Positions 33,397-41,755 of a DNA stretch of 64,000 nucleotides are shown here, one piece after another. How positions within the stretch are numbered: the stretch's first letter is position 1; each line of letters begins with the position of its first letter. The translations under genes and the position numbers were made by a program. Source of the stretch: Sandaracinobacteroides sp041675905 (GTDB lineage Bacteria; Pseudomonadota; Alphaproteobacteria; Sphingomonadales; Sphingomonadaceae). Location of the stretch: contig JBAYSX010000012.1 in NCBI GenBank assembly GCA_041675905.1, forward strand, positions 1 through 64,000. Reading direction: 5' to 3'. A model generated the notes under the pieces. The model had not been told where the DNA came from and searched no databases. It saw nothing but the letters and a program-made list of their open reading frames with translations.

Positions 33397-35676
33397 ATGT
33401 TCAAGATTGCCAGACAGGAAATCGAATGGGGCGGGCGCAAGCTTGTCCTTGAAACCGGGCATATTGCCCGCCAGGCCGATGGCGCCGTGCTTGCCACCTA
33501 CGGGGAGACCGTGGTGCTCTGCGCCGTAACCGCCGCCCGCACGGTGAAAGAAGGGCAGGACTTCTTCCCCCTCACCGTCCATTATCAGGAAAAATTCTCG
33601 GCTTCCGGGCGCATTCCCGGTGGCTTTTTCAAGCGCGAACGCGGCGCGACCGAGCATGAAACGCTTACTTCCCGCCTGATCGACCGCCCGGTACGACCGC
33701 TGTTCCCGGAAGGTTTCTATAATGAAATCAACGTAATCGCGCAGGTTCTTTCCTATGATGGAGAGAACGAGGCCGATATCGTCGCGATGATTGCCGCCTC
33801 CGCCGCGCTTACGCTTTCCGGCGTGCCTTTCCTCGGACCGATCGGGGCCGCGCGCGTTGGCTACCAGGATGGCGAATATCAGCTGAACCCGACGAAGGAA
33901 GCGGTGAAGGAAGGCGAGCTCGACCTGGTCGTCGCCGGAACGCATGACGCGGTGATGATGGTCGAATCCGAAGCGAAAGAGCTTTCCGAAGAGGTGATGC
34001 TGGGTGCGGTGACTTTCGCGCACCAGAGCTTCCAACCGGTGGTGCAGGCGATTATCGCGCTGGCTGAACAGGCGGCGAAAGAGCCCTGGAATCTGGCGGC
34101 TCCCACTGACACGGCGGCGCTGACGAAGAAGCTGCAAGCGGAAGTCGGCGCGGATATCGACGCCGCCTATCGCCTGACGCGGAAGGCCGAGCGCCAGGCA
34201 GCGCTGACCGAAGCGAAAGCGAAAGCAAAAGCCCTGTTCGCGGAAGAAGCGCCGGAAACGCAGCTGCTCGCGCAAAAGCTGTTCAAAAAGCTGGAAGCAG
34301 AAATCGTGCGGACCGCCATCCTGAAGGAAGGCCGCCGCATCGATGGGCGTGACACCAGGACGGTGCGTCCGATCGAGGCGCTGGTCGGCTTCCTGCCGCG
34401 CACCCATGGTTCGGCGCTGTTCACGCGCGGCGAAACCCAGGCCATCGTTACCACGACGCTGGGCACCGCAGACGCGGAGCAGATGATCGACGCGCTTGAT
34501 GGCCTGCGCTACGAACGGTTCATGCTGCACTATAATTTCCCGCCCTATTCGGTCGGGGAAGTCGGGCGTTTCGGAGCGCCTGGCCGGCGTGAGATCGGCC
34601 ATGGCAAGCTGGCGTGGCGGGCGCTGCATCCGCTGCTGCCAACCAAGGAAGCGTTCCCCTATACGATCCGGGTGCTGTCGGACATCACCGAGTCCAACGG
34701 CTCTTCGTCGATGGCGACGGTGTGCGGCGGCAGCCTCGCGCTGATGGACGCCGGCGTGCCGTTGGTGCGTCCGTGCGCCGGCATCGCTATGGGTCTGATC
34801 CTGGAAGGCAAGGATTTTGCTGTCATCACCGATATTCTCGGTGATGAGGATCATCTGGGCGATATGGACTTCAAGGTGGCCGGCACCAGCGAGGGCGTGA
34901 CAGCCTTGCAAATGGACATCAAGGTTGCGGGCATCACCGAGGAAATCATGCGTCAGGCGCTGGCCCAGGCCAAAGAGGGCCGCGCGCATATCCTGAGTGA
35001 AATGGCCAGGGCCATCACGGAAGTCCGCACCGAATTGTCGGCGCATGCCCCGCGCATTGAAACGATGCAGGTGCCGAAAGAAAAGATCCGCGACATCATC
35101 GGTACCGGCGGCAAGGTAATCCGCGAGATCGTGGCGACCACCGGTGCAAAAGTCGATATCGAAGATGACGGCACGGTGAAGATCGCGTCCGCCGATCAGG
35201 ACAAGATCGAAGCCGCGAAGAACTGGATCAACGGCATCATCGCCGAGCCGGAAGTTGGCAAGATCTATACCGGCAAGGTTGTCGGCATGCCGGACTTTGG
35301 CGCGTTCGTGAACTTCCTCGGCGCGCGCGATGGCCTCGTCCATATCTCCGAAATCCGTAACGAGCGGGTGGGCAAGGTATCCGACGTTCTGACCGAAGGC
35401 CAGGAGGTCAAGGTCAAGGTGCTCGGCGTGGACGATCGTGGCAAGGTGAAGCTGTCCATGCGGGTGGTGGACCAGGAAACTGGCGAGGAATTAACCGACA
35501 GCCGTCCGCCGCGCGAACCGCGTGAAGGCGGCGAGCGCTCTGAACGCGGTCCGCGCCGTGAAGGTGGACGCGGCGGCCCGCGCCGGGATGGGGGCAACCG
35601 TGGCCCACGCCGCGAACAGCCGGAGGCAGAGGGTGAAGAGCCATCCTTGCCGGCGTTCCTGACCGGCGAAGAGTAA
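33397..35676 (+). CDS. pnp: Polyribonucleotide nucleotidyltransferase (PNPase)
   Basis: 759 residues starting MFKIARQEIEWGGRKLVLET, with GAAGGA before the ATG; an upstream frame to 33328 is not needed. Two RNase PH domains (GRIPGGFFKRERGATEHETL in the first, YNFPPYSVGEVGRFGAPGRR and LSDITESNGSSSMATVCGG in the second), then KH (IRDIIGTGGKVIREI) and S1 (GKVVGMPDFGAFVNFL). It degrades mRNA from the 3' end with phosphate. After S1 comes an Arg/Gly/Glu-rich tail of about 45 residues with RGGP-type repeats, longer than in many relatives. Strong terminator downstream. Confidence 0.97.
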   Translation: MFKIARQEIEWGGRKLVLETGHIARQADGAVLATYGETVVLCAVTAARTVKEGQDFFPLTVHYQEKFSASGRIPGGFFKRERGATEHETLTSRLIDRPVRPLFPEGFYNEINVIAQVLSYDGENEADIVAMIAASAALTLSGVPFLGPIGAARVGYQDGEYQLNPTKEAVKEGELDLVVAGTHDAVMMVESEAKELSEEVMLGAVTFAHQSFQPVVQAIIALAEQAAKEPWNLAAPTDTAALTKKLQAEVGADIDAAYRLTRKAERQAALTEAKAKAKALFAEEAPETQLLAQKLFKKLEAEIVRTAILKEGRRIDGRDTRTVRPIEALVGFLPRTHGSALFTRGETQAIVTTTLGTADAEQMIDALDGLRYERFMLHYNFPPYSVGEVGRFGAPGRREIGHGKLAWRALHPLLPTKEAFPYTIRVLSDITESNGSSSMATVCGGSLALMDAGVPLVRPCAGIAMGLILEGKDFAVITDILGDEDHLGDMDFKVAGTSEGVTALQMDIKVAGITEEIMRQALAQAKEGRAHILSEMARAITEVRTELSAHAPRIETMQVPKEKIRDIIGTGGKVIREIVATTGAKVDIEDDGTVKIASADQDKIEAAKNWINGIIAEPEVGKIYTGKVVGMPDFGAFVNFLGARDGLVHISEIRNERVGKVSDVLTEGQEVKVKVLGVDDRGKVKLSMRVVDQETGEELTDSRPPREPREGGERSERGPRREGGRGGPRRDGGNRGPRREQPEAEGEEPSLPAFLTGEE

Positions 35677-35724
35677 TTGTGGCGGTGCGGGAGCTGATGG
35701 ACTCCCCCACCGACCGGTACAAAC

Positions 35725-35764
35725 AAAAAGCCCCCGCCGCGATTAATCGCGGCGGGGGCTTTTT
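35725..35764. terminator. Bidirectional terminator after pnp
   Basis: AAAAAGCCCCCGCCGCGATT and its exact complement form an 18-20-bp stem that ends in TTTTT on both strands. It serves the rightward pnp and the leftward lipoprotein gene ending at 35779. Confidence 0.95.
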
Positions 35765-35778
35765 GGTAAACGCAAAAA

Positions 35779-36129
35779 TCAGTCTTTGTCGCGCAGGGTG
35801 TCTGCTACGGCTTCGCCTTTCTGTTCGATCCTGTCAGCTGCAGCTTCGCCGGCGGCGCGTGTTGCGTCGGCTTTTTCTTCCAGTGTTTGGGCCTGTTGGT
35901 CGATGGCGGCTTCCGTACCCGGGGTAGCAGCAACATCAGCCTGGGTGTCGAGCGCGCCCGCCTGCGCTTCCATTTGGTCCGCCCGGGCTTCAGCCGCGAT
36001 CCGCTCCTGCTCGGCAGTGGCGTCCGCCTGAGATTCCACCACATCCGCCTGTTTTTCCGCCGGGGACTGGTTACATGCCGCGAGCAGGGCAGCAACACCA
36101 GCGGTCATGGTAAGGTGAAATATGTTCAT
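35779..36129 (-). CDS. Small coiled-coil lipoprotein
   Basis: 116 residues. The signal peptide ends in a lipobox (GVAALLAAC), so the mature protein starts at Cys19 and is lipid-anchored. The rest is Ala/Glu/Gln/Asp-rich with heptad-like repeats (AEARADQMEAQAGALDTQAD, QQAQTLEEKADATRAAGEAA), predicted to form a long coiled coil. GGAG precedes the ATG. It resembles Lpp-type or stress-associated lipoproteins in build only; no family claimed. Monocistronic. Confidence 0.75.
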   Translation of the reverse strand: MNIFHLTMTAGVAALLAACNQSPAEKQADVVESQADATAEQERIAAEARADQMEAQAGALDTQADVAATPGTEAAIDQQAQTLEEKADATRAAGEAAADRIEQKGEAVADTLRDKD

Positions 36130-36235
36130 CTGTATCTCCGTTACGCCGTTGTCATGATTGCAGCGTTAGCGAGCCGAAAACGATACGAATAGAATAATGT
36201 TCCCGAAACCACGATCAGAAGGTACAAATAGAGGT

Positions 36236-38338
36236 TTATTCGAGGCCACGATTACGCAAAAGTGCATCGGGTAAAGGTTCACGGCCGCGAAACGCCAGCC
36301 AGGATTCCGCCGGATCCCGGCTGTTGCCGCGCTCCAGAATTTCCGCACGGTATCGGGTGGCAGTCGGCTGATCCCAGGCGCTGCCGGCTTCGGTAAACGC
36401 ATCGAAGGCATCCGCCTCCAGCACTTCCGCCCAGGTGTAGGCATAATAGCCCGCATGATAGCCGCCGTCGAACAGATGGGAAAAATGCGCCAGGCGATGT
36501 CGCATCCCGACAGCTTCCGGCACCTGCAGTTCGAGGAGAGTCTGCTGCTCAAAGACGCGCGGACTGAAATCTTCGGGAAACTCCGCTTGCTGGTGCAGTT
36601 TCATGTCCACCAGCGCCGACGCCAGTTGCTGCACGGTCAGATAGCCCTGATTGAAAGTCCGTGCCTTCAGCAAATTGGTCAGTAGTTCAGGCGGCAAGGG
36701 GTCACCATCCGCATTCCGCGCGTATTTGCTTAAGATATCAGGTTCCGACACCCAATGTTCGTTGATCTGGCTCGGGAATTCGACGAAATCGCGGTAGACT
36801 GCCGTTCCCGCCAGAGACGGATATCGGGTGCGCGAGAACAGTCCATGCAGCGCGTGGCCAAATTCATGAAACAGCGTTTCCGCATCATCGAACGTCAGCG
36901 TAGCGCGCTCGCCGGGTGCAGGTGGAGTGAAATTGGCATTATTCACGACAATGGGCTTCGCGCCCGTCAGGCCATTCTGAGGTCGCAGTGCATTCATCCA
37001 TGCGCCGGGTCGCTTGGTGTCCCGCGCAAACCAATCCGCGTAAAACAGGCCCAATTGCTGACCGTCGGCTTTCTTCACCTCCCATACCCGGACGCCATCG
37101 GCATAAACCGGCGCGTCGGCTCGTGGCGCAAAGGTCAGTCCAAATAACCGGCGGGCACTTTCAAACAGCGCGTCTACCATTCCGTCCAAGGGTAAATATT
37201 GCTGTAATTGGTTGGCGTCGAACGCATAACGATCCCGGCGCAGTTTCTCGGAATAATAGCGCCAATCCCACGGCTCGATCTTCGTCAGACCATCAGCCTT
37301 CGCCAGCACCAGCAAGTCGGCCTCTTCCCGGATCGCGCGATTGCGGGCGGCAGTGTAAACCCGCGTCAATAATTCATTGGCCGCCGCCGGTGTTTTGGCC
37401 ATTGAATCTTCGAGCACATAATCGGCATGGTTGGCGTAGCCGAGCAGTTTCGCTTTCTCCAGACGCAGGCGAAGCATCCTGGTGATCAGCGCATTATTAT
37501 CCCGGGCGTCGCCATTATCACCACGTTGGTTGAACGCTGTGAAAATCTTGCGGCGGGCGTTCCGATCATCCGCCAGCGTCAGGAAGTTTTCCACATCGGA
37601 TCGGCTGGAGGAAATCAGATACATGCCTGCCTTGCCGGCAGCGACCGCCTTTGTTGCGGCGGCGGTTATGGTGGCCGGGGGAAGGCCAGACATCTCGGCT
37701 TTGGTCAGGAAAGCATCGGCGGCTTTCTGATCTGCCAGCAGGTTCTGCGAAAACTCTACCTGCAATTGTGAAACTTCGGTATCGATGGCCGCAAGGCGGT
37801 TGCGCTGTGCTTCGGGAAGGGCAGCCCCGGCGCGGACAAACCGGCGGTGGGTGATTTCCAGCAGCCGCGCCTGTTCTGGTGACAAGTTGAGCTGATCGCG
37901 CTGTTTCCACACCGCATCCACGCGCGCAAACAGCTTTGGATCCAGCAGCATGGAACTGGAGAATCGGCTGAGTTCGGGGGTAATGCGCGCTTCTATTTGC
38001 TGGATATCCGGGCGAGAATCGGCGCCCGCCACTGTAAAGAAAGTAGCTGAGACACGATCCAGCAACGGCTCGGCGCGTTCCAGCGCTTCGATGGTGTTGG
38101 CGAAGTCCGGCGGGGCGCTGTTGCCAGAGATCGCATCCAGCGCGGTTTGCGCCTGGCGGATGCCTTCGGCGAAAGCCGGCTCATAATGTTCGGGACGGAT
38201 GAGATCATAGGGTGGCAGGTCATTGGTTTGGCTCCATTCCACCAATAATGGATTGGCGGCGATGGCAGGCGCTGCAGCCACAGGCGCTGTAACACTCATG
38301 GTCACCGCAGCCAGCGGCAGGAAAAGCAAGCGCGACAA
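36236..38338 (-). CDS. dcp: M3-family peptidase (dipeptidyl carboxypeptidase-like), secreted
   Basis: 700 residues. A signal peptide (LPLAAVTMSVTAPVAAAPA) places it in the periplasm. The zinc site is HEFGHALHG (about residue 490), with the third ligand in the following helix (AVYRDFVEFPSQINEHW). Length and order (LDPKLF, FYADWFARDTKRPGAWMNA, YAYTWAEVLEADAF) fit the Dcp branch of M3 rather than oligopeptidase A. It trims dipeptides from peptide C-termini. Last gene of a gloA-gloB-dcp run, 28 bp after gloB. Confidence 0.9.
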   Translation of the reverse strand: MSRLLFLPLAAVTMSVTAPVAAAPAIAANPLLVEWSQTNDLPPYDLIRPEHYEPAFAEGIRQAQTALDAISGNSAPPDFANTIEALERAEPLLDRVSATFFTVAGADSRPDIQQIEARITPELSRFSSSMLLDPKLFARVDAVWKQRDQLNLSPEQARLLEITHRRFVRAGAALPEAQRNRLAAIDTEVSQLQVEFSQNLLADQKAADAFLTKAEMSGLPPATITAAATKAVAAGKAGMYLISSSRSDVENFLTLADDRNARRKIFTAFNQRGDNGDARDNNALITRMLRLRLEKAKLLGYANHADYVLEDSMAKTPAAANELLTRVYTAARNRAIREEADLLVLAKADGLTKIEPWDWRYYSEKLRRDRYAFDANQLQQYLPLDGMVDALFESARRLFGLTFAPRADAPVYADGVRVWEVKKADGQQLGLFYADWFARDTKRPGAWMNALRPQNGLTGAKPIVVNNANFTPPAPGERATLTFDDAETLFHEFGHALHGLFSRTRYPSLAGTAVYRDFVEFPSQINEHWVSEPDILSKYARNADGDPLPPELLTNLLKARTFNQGYLTVQQLASALVDMKLHQQAEFPEDFSPRVFEQQTLLELQVPEAVGMRHRLAHFSHLFDGGYHAGYYAYTWAEVLEADAFDAFTEAGSAWDQPTATRYRAEILERGNSRDPAESWLAFRGREPLPDALLRNRGLE

Positions 38339-38365
38339 ACAATCTCTCCTGAGGTGAAAAACATT

Positions 38366-39100
38366 CTAGAAATGATCCTTGGCGCGGCGGCGTTCCGCCA
38401 GTTCCGTAACATTCGCCGCGCGCACGAACGGGTTGGTCGCCAGTTCGGAGGCAAGCGGGAAGGGCACGGTTGGCGCGCCATGTTCACGCTGTTCACGGAC
38501 TTCTTCCAGGCGGTTGGCCAGCGCCGCATTATCCGGTTCGACTGTCACAGCGAAAAGAGCGTTGGAAAGAGTATATTCATGGGCGCAATAGACCTGCGTA
38601 TCGGGTGGCAAATGTTTCAACCGGCCCAGCGCCTTATACATGTCTTCCGCGGTTCCTTCGAACAGTCGCCCGCAGCCCATTGCAAAGAGCGTATCACCGG
38701 GAAACAGCACGCTGGCGGTGGGGAAATACCAGGCGATATGGCCGGCGGTATGTGCACCGACGAAAATCACCTCGCCATGATGCGGGCCGAGTTCGATCGT
38801 ATCGCCATCCCGCACCATGCGGGTCATGCCGGGGATTTTCGCCTGTTCATAGGCGGGGCCAACAATGGCGCAGCCGGTAATCGCCTCTATCGCCGCATTG
38901 CCGCCTATATGATCCGGGTGCCAATGGGTGTTGAGGATATGGGTGATTTTCAACCTGTTCGCTTCAGCGGCGGCCAGCACGGGTTCGGCCTCTGCCGGGT
39001 CCACAACGGCGACGGTCCCCGGCTGATACTCAAACAGCCAGATATAATTGTCTGTCCGCGCCGGTACGCAATGCACCCTCGCAAAGGGCAGGGCGCTCAT
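38366..39100 (-). CDS. gloB: Hydroxyacylglutathione hydrolase (glyoxalase II)
   Basis: 244 residues. The metallo-beta-lactamase motif is THWHPDHIGG with Trp in the usual THxHxDH context; the further metal ligands are in HTAGHIAWY, PGDTLFAMGCGRLFEG and YCAHEYTLSN. It hydrolyses S-lactoylglutathione to lactate, the second step of methylglyoxal detoxification. gloA lies directly upstream with 3 bp between, so both steps are encoded on one transcript. Confidence 0.93.
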   Translation of the reverse strand: MSALPFARVHCVPARTDNYIWLFEYQPGTVAVVDPAEAEPVLAAAEANRLKITHILNTHWHPDHIGGNAAIEAITGCAIVGPAYEQAKIPGMTRMVRDGDTIELGPHHGEVIFVGAHTAGHIAWYFPTASVLFPGDTLFAMGCGRLFEGTAEDMYKALGRLKHLPPDTQVYCAHEYTLSNALFAVTVEPDNAALANRLEEVREQREHGAPTVPFPLASELATNPFVRAANVTELAERRRAKDHF

Positions 39101-39103
39101 CAG

Positions 39104-39520
39104 CTACCAGCTTCCGATATTGGGCGCGGAGGCCCAGGGTTCGGCGGCGGGCAACGGATCGCCGGCCTGCAATAATTCAATCGAGATGCCGTCAGGTGTG
39201 CGGACGAACGCCATATGACCGTCGCGGGGAGGGCGGTTGATCGTTACCCCGGCATCGGCCAGCCGTTTGCAGATATCGTAAATATGATCGACGCGATAGG
39301 CGATGTGGCCGAAATTGCGCCCCCCGTCATAGTCTTTTTCGTCCCAGTTATGGGTCAACTCCACCTGGGCATCTTCATCGCCGGGTGCAGCCAGATAGAT
39401 CAGCGTAAAGCGGCCCTTTTCGCTGTCGTATCGTCGCACCTCGCGCAATCCCAGCAGTTCGAAGAAGCGGATGGATTCATCCCGATCGGACACGCGGATC
39501 ATGGTGTGAAGATATTTCAT
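39104..39520 (-). CDS. gloA: Lactoylglutathione lyase (glyoxalase I)
   Basis: 138 residues starting MKYLHTMIRVSDRDESIRFF, the typical GloA N-terminus with the metal-binding His. VELTHNW (second site), FGHIAYRVDHIYD and MAFVRTPDGISIELLQ complete the four-ligand set. It converts the methylglyoxal-glutathione adduct to S-lactoylglutathione. The shorter start at 39520 is preferred over 39556 because of family alignment. First gene of the glyoxalase operon, divergent from the SIMPL gene with 56 bp between. Confidence 0.95.
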   Translation of the reverse strand: MKYLHTMIRVSDRDESIRFFELLGLREVRRYDSEKGRFTLIYLAAPGDEDAQVELTHNWDEKDYDGGRNFGHIAYRVDHIYDICKRLADAGVTINRPPRDGHMAFVRTPDGISIELLQAGDPLPAAEPWASAPNIGSW

Positions 39521-39576
39521 GCTGGTATCGGTCGCCTTGTCGCCGCATATTGTCAAGCCGATGATAAGGAGCCGTT

Positions 39577-40281
39577 ATGGATTGGAAAGCCTCGCCAGTA
39601 TTGGCCGGAGCACTGGTTGGCCTTGGGCTGGGGCTGGCCGGGTTGTTTATCGGCCACGGTGTGGAGCGCGTGCAAAGGGGAGCGGCAACGGTATCCGTGC
39701 GCGGCCTGGCGGAGCGCGATGTCGTGGCGGACCTCGCCACCTGGACCATCGCGACCCAGGCGAACGGCAGTAATCTGGCGGATGTGCAGGCCAAAGCCGA
39801 CGCGGATGCCGAGGCTGTGCGGCGGTTTCTCTTGTCCAATGGCTTTCCGGCTGACGAGATCCAGCCGCGTGGTTCATCGGTCAATCAATGGTTCGAACCG
39901 GGTCGGGGCCTTAACATCACGATCCGCCAGCGCTTTCAGGTTCGCACCTCGGATATTCCGCGCATGGAGCGCGCCTTCGCCAACCAGGCCGAGATCATCC
40001 GGCAGGGCGTGGCGCTGGATAGCGACGGCGGCGGCGGGCTGACGTACAGCTTCACCAGGCTGAACGACATCAAGCCGGAAATGATCGCCGAAGCCACCAG
40101 AGCCGCGCGCGAGGCGGCCGATCAGTTCGCCAATGACAGCGATACCAGCGTCGGCGGTATCCGCCAGGCAACCCAGGGGCTGTTTTCCATTACCGGGCGC
40201 GATGGCGATCCCGGTGTCGGCACCGATACACCATTGCAAAAAGTTCGGGTAGTCACCACCGTCAGCTTCTATCTTGACTGA
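39577..40281 (+). CDS. SIMPL-domain (DUF541) protein, membrane-anchored
   Basis: 234 residues with AAGGAG before the ATG. An N-terminal membrane segment (VLAGALVGLGLGLAGLFIGH) anchors it, with the rest in the periplasm. VSVRGLAERDVVADLATWTI opens the SIMPL domain, and GLFSITGRDGDPGVGTDTPL and a final VRVVTTVSFYLD close it. Members are linked to oxidative stress or envelope functions, but the activity is unknown. sufE follows closely, probably on the same transcript. Confidence 0.88.
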   Translation: MDWKASPVLAGALVGLGLGLAGLFIGHGVERVQRGAATVSVRGLAERDVVADLATWTIATQANGSNLADVQAKADADAEAVRRFLLSNGFPADEIQPRGSSVNQWFEPGRGLNITIRQRFQVRTSDIPRMERAFANQAEIIRQGVALDSDGGGGLTYSFTRLNDIKPEMIAEATRAAREAADQFANDSDTSVGGIRQATQGLFSITGRDGDPGVGTDTPLQKVRVVTTVSFYLD

Positions 40282-40303
40282 GCCTGCCGGAGACACGCAC
40301 TCG

Positions 40304-40714
40304 ATGTTGCCAACGACCGCCGAGATTGAAGATGAATGGGAAGCAGCCCTCGACTGGGATGAACGCTATGCGTTTCTGATCGACCTGGGCCGCAGTCTGG
40401 CGCCGATGGACGCTGCTCTGAAAACCGAGGCGACGCGGGTGCGCGGCTGCTCCGCCAATGTGTGGGTGTATCCGCTGGTGGAAGAGGATGTATTGCACTT
40501 TCAGGCGGATAGCGACGCCGCCATCACCAAGGGAATTGTGGCGCTGGTAGTGGCGATGGCTGACGGCAAATCTCCGGCGGAGGTGCTGGCGACAGATTTT
40601 GAGGGCGTCATCGACCGTCTCGGCCTGCGCCAGCATCTGTCTTCCAACCGCACACAGGGGCTACCCAATATGATCGCGCGGGTGCGGGAAGCGGCGGAAC
40701 GGCTCAGCGTTTGA
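40304..40714 (+). CDS. sufE: SufE family cysteine desulfurase partner
   Basis: 136 residues from ATG 40304 (GGAG 12 nt upstream). A TTG at 40274 overlapping the previous gene is possible. The sulfur-accepting Cys lies in VRGCSANVWV. RYAFLIDLGRSL and VIDRLGLRQHLSSNRTQGLP match SufE. It takes persulfide sulfur from SufS for Fe-S cluster assembly. No other suf gene is in the window, so this copy is detached from its operon. Its end overlaps the convergent GDPD gene by 11 bp. Confidence 0.92.
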   Translation: MLPTTAEIEDEWEAALDWDERYAFLIDLGRSLAPMDAALKTEATRVRGCSANVWVYPLVEEDVLHFQADSDAAITKGIVALVVAMADGKSPAEVLATDFEGVIDRLGLRQHLSSNRTQGLPNMIARVREAAERLSV

Positions 40715-41738
40715 GCGCTTTTGCCCCATCCGCGACGGAATCGCTGAAAAAGCCGTCGATTCCTGTTTTCAGATAGGCGCGGATTTCTCCGATCGCATCG
40801 CCGCGATTCTGCGGTTCCGTGCCTTTGCGATAATCCGCCGGGAGAAAGGCGTTTTCCGGGCGAAATGTCCAGACATGCACCAGTAATCCGGCCCGGTGTG
40901 CATCGGCCACAATTTGCGTGGGTGCGCCGAGCCTGTCCTGATCGTTACGGGGGATCACCATCAGCCGTTCGACCCCGATGCCATCGGCATAGGTCGCGAT
41001 CTGCGCCAGGCCGGCCGGTGTCGCCATTTCGGCATAATTCAGTTCAGGATTATCGGGCGGGCCACCGCGAGAGGCCATCAACTGGACAAGTCGCAACTGC
41101 GTGTGTGTCCGCAAATATTGCAGATTGCCGACCTCGAAACTTTGAATAAATACCGGGTCATCGGCTGATGCATAACCATGATCTGCCAGCGTCTCCAGCA
41201 ACCGTTCCTCTAGCGGCAGACCGATTTCCCGGAAATAAGAGGGATGTTTGGTTTCGGGATAAATGCCAATCCGCCGCCCTGAGTGCTGTTCTTCTGCTGC
41301 GACCAGTTCCAGTATTTCTTCGAGGGTCGGGATGGTCTCCTGACCATCCGACACAGCATTTCCTGGCCGCAAATCAGGTAAACGCTCCCGCGCACGCAGC
41401 GTTTTCAGCTCCGCCAGCGTAAAATCCTCGGTAAACCACCCCGCGATATCCTGCCCATCAATCCGCTTTACCGTCCGCCTGTTGGCAAACTCCGGTCGCG
41501 CGGAAACATCGGTGGTGCCGCCAATCTCATTTTCGTGCCGGGCGACCAGAAAGCCGTCCTTTGTCGCGACCAGGTCCGGCTCGATATAATCCGCACCTTC
41601 CGCAATCGCGCGGACGTAGGCAGCGAGCGTGTGTTCCGGCAAGTCCGCAGATGCGCCGCGATGCGCAATCAGGATGGGTTCAGCCATCACGGGCAGAGCC
41701 AATGCCAGACATATGCTGGCAAAAAATACCCGGAACAT
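40704..41738 (-). CDS. glpQ: Periplasmic glycerophosphodiester phosphodiesterase
   Basis: 344 residues. A signal peptide (VFFASICLALALPVMA) is followed by the GDPD core: ILIAHRGASADLPEHTLAAY with the His and Arg of the active site, YIEPDLVATKDGFLVARHEN with the metal-binding Glu/Asp and second His. The C-terminal part has GIGVERLMVIPRN and VHVWTFRPEN. It splits glycerophosphodiesters to glycerol-3-phosphate. It is 17 bp behind uvrC on the same strand. Convergent with sufE. Confidence 0.92.
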   Translation of the reverse strand: MFRVFFASICLALALPVMAEPILIAHRGASADLPEHTLAAYVRAIAEGADYIEPDLVATKDGFLVARHENEIGGTTDVSARPEFANRRTVKRIDGQDIAGWFTEDFTLAELKTLRARERLPDLRPGNAVSDGQETIPTLEEILELVAAEEQHSGRRIGIYPETKHPSYFREIGLPLEERLLETLADHGYASADDPVFIQSFEVGNLQYLRTHTQLRLVQLMASRGGPPDNPELNYAEMATPAGLAQIATYADGIGVERLMVIPRNDQDRLGAPTQIVADAHRAGLLVHVWTFRPENAFLPADYRKGTEPQNRGDAIGEIRAYLKTGIDGFFSDSVADGAKALKR

Positions 41739-41755
41739 ATTGCAGGTGCCTCACT

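Noticed and set aside
32782..35343. 853-residue minus-strand frame across rpsO and pnp
   Set aside because: It covers two conserved genes on the other strand and crosses the intergenic hairpin. Codon-position GC bias explains its length.
40274..40303. TTG at 40274 as the sufE start
   Set aside because: No ribosome-binding site precedes it and it overlaps the SIMPL gene. ATG 40304 has GGAG upstream. It cannot be fully excluded.
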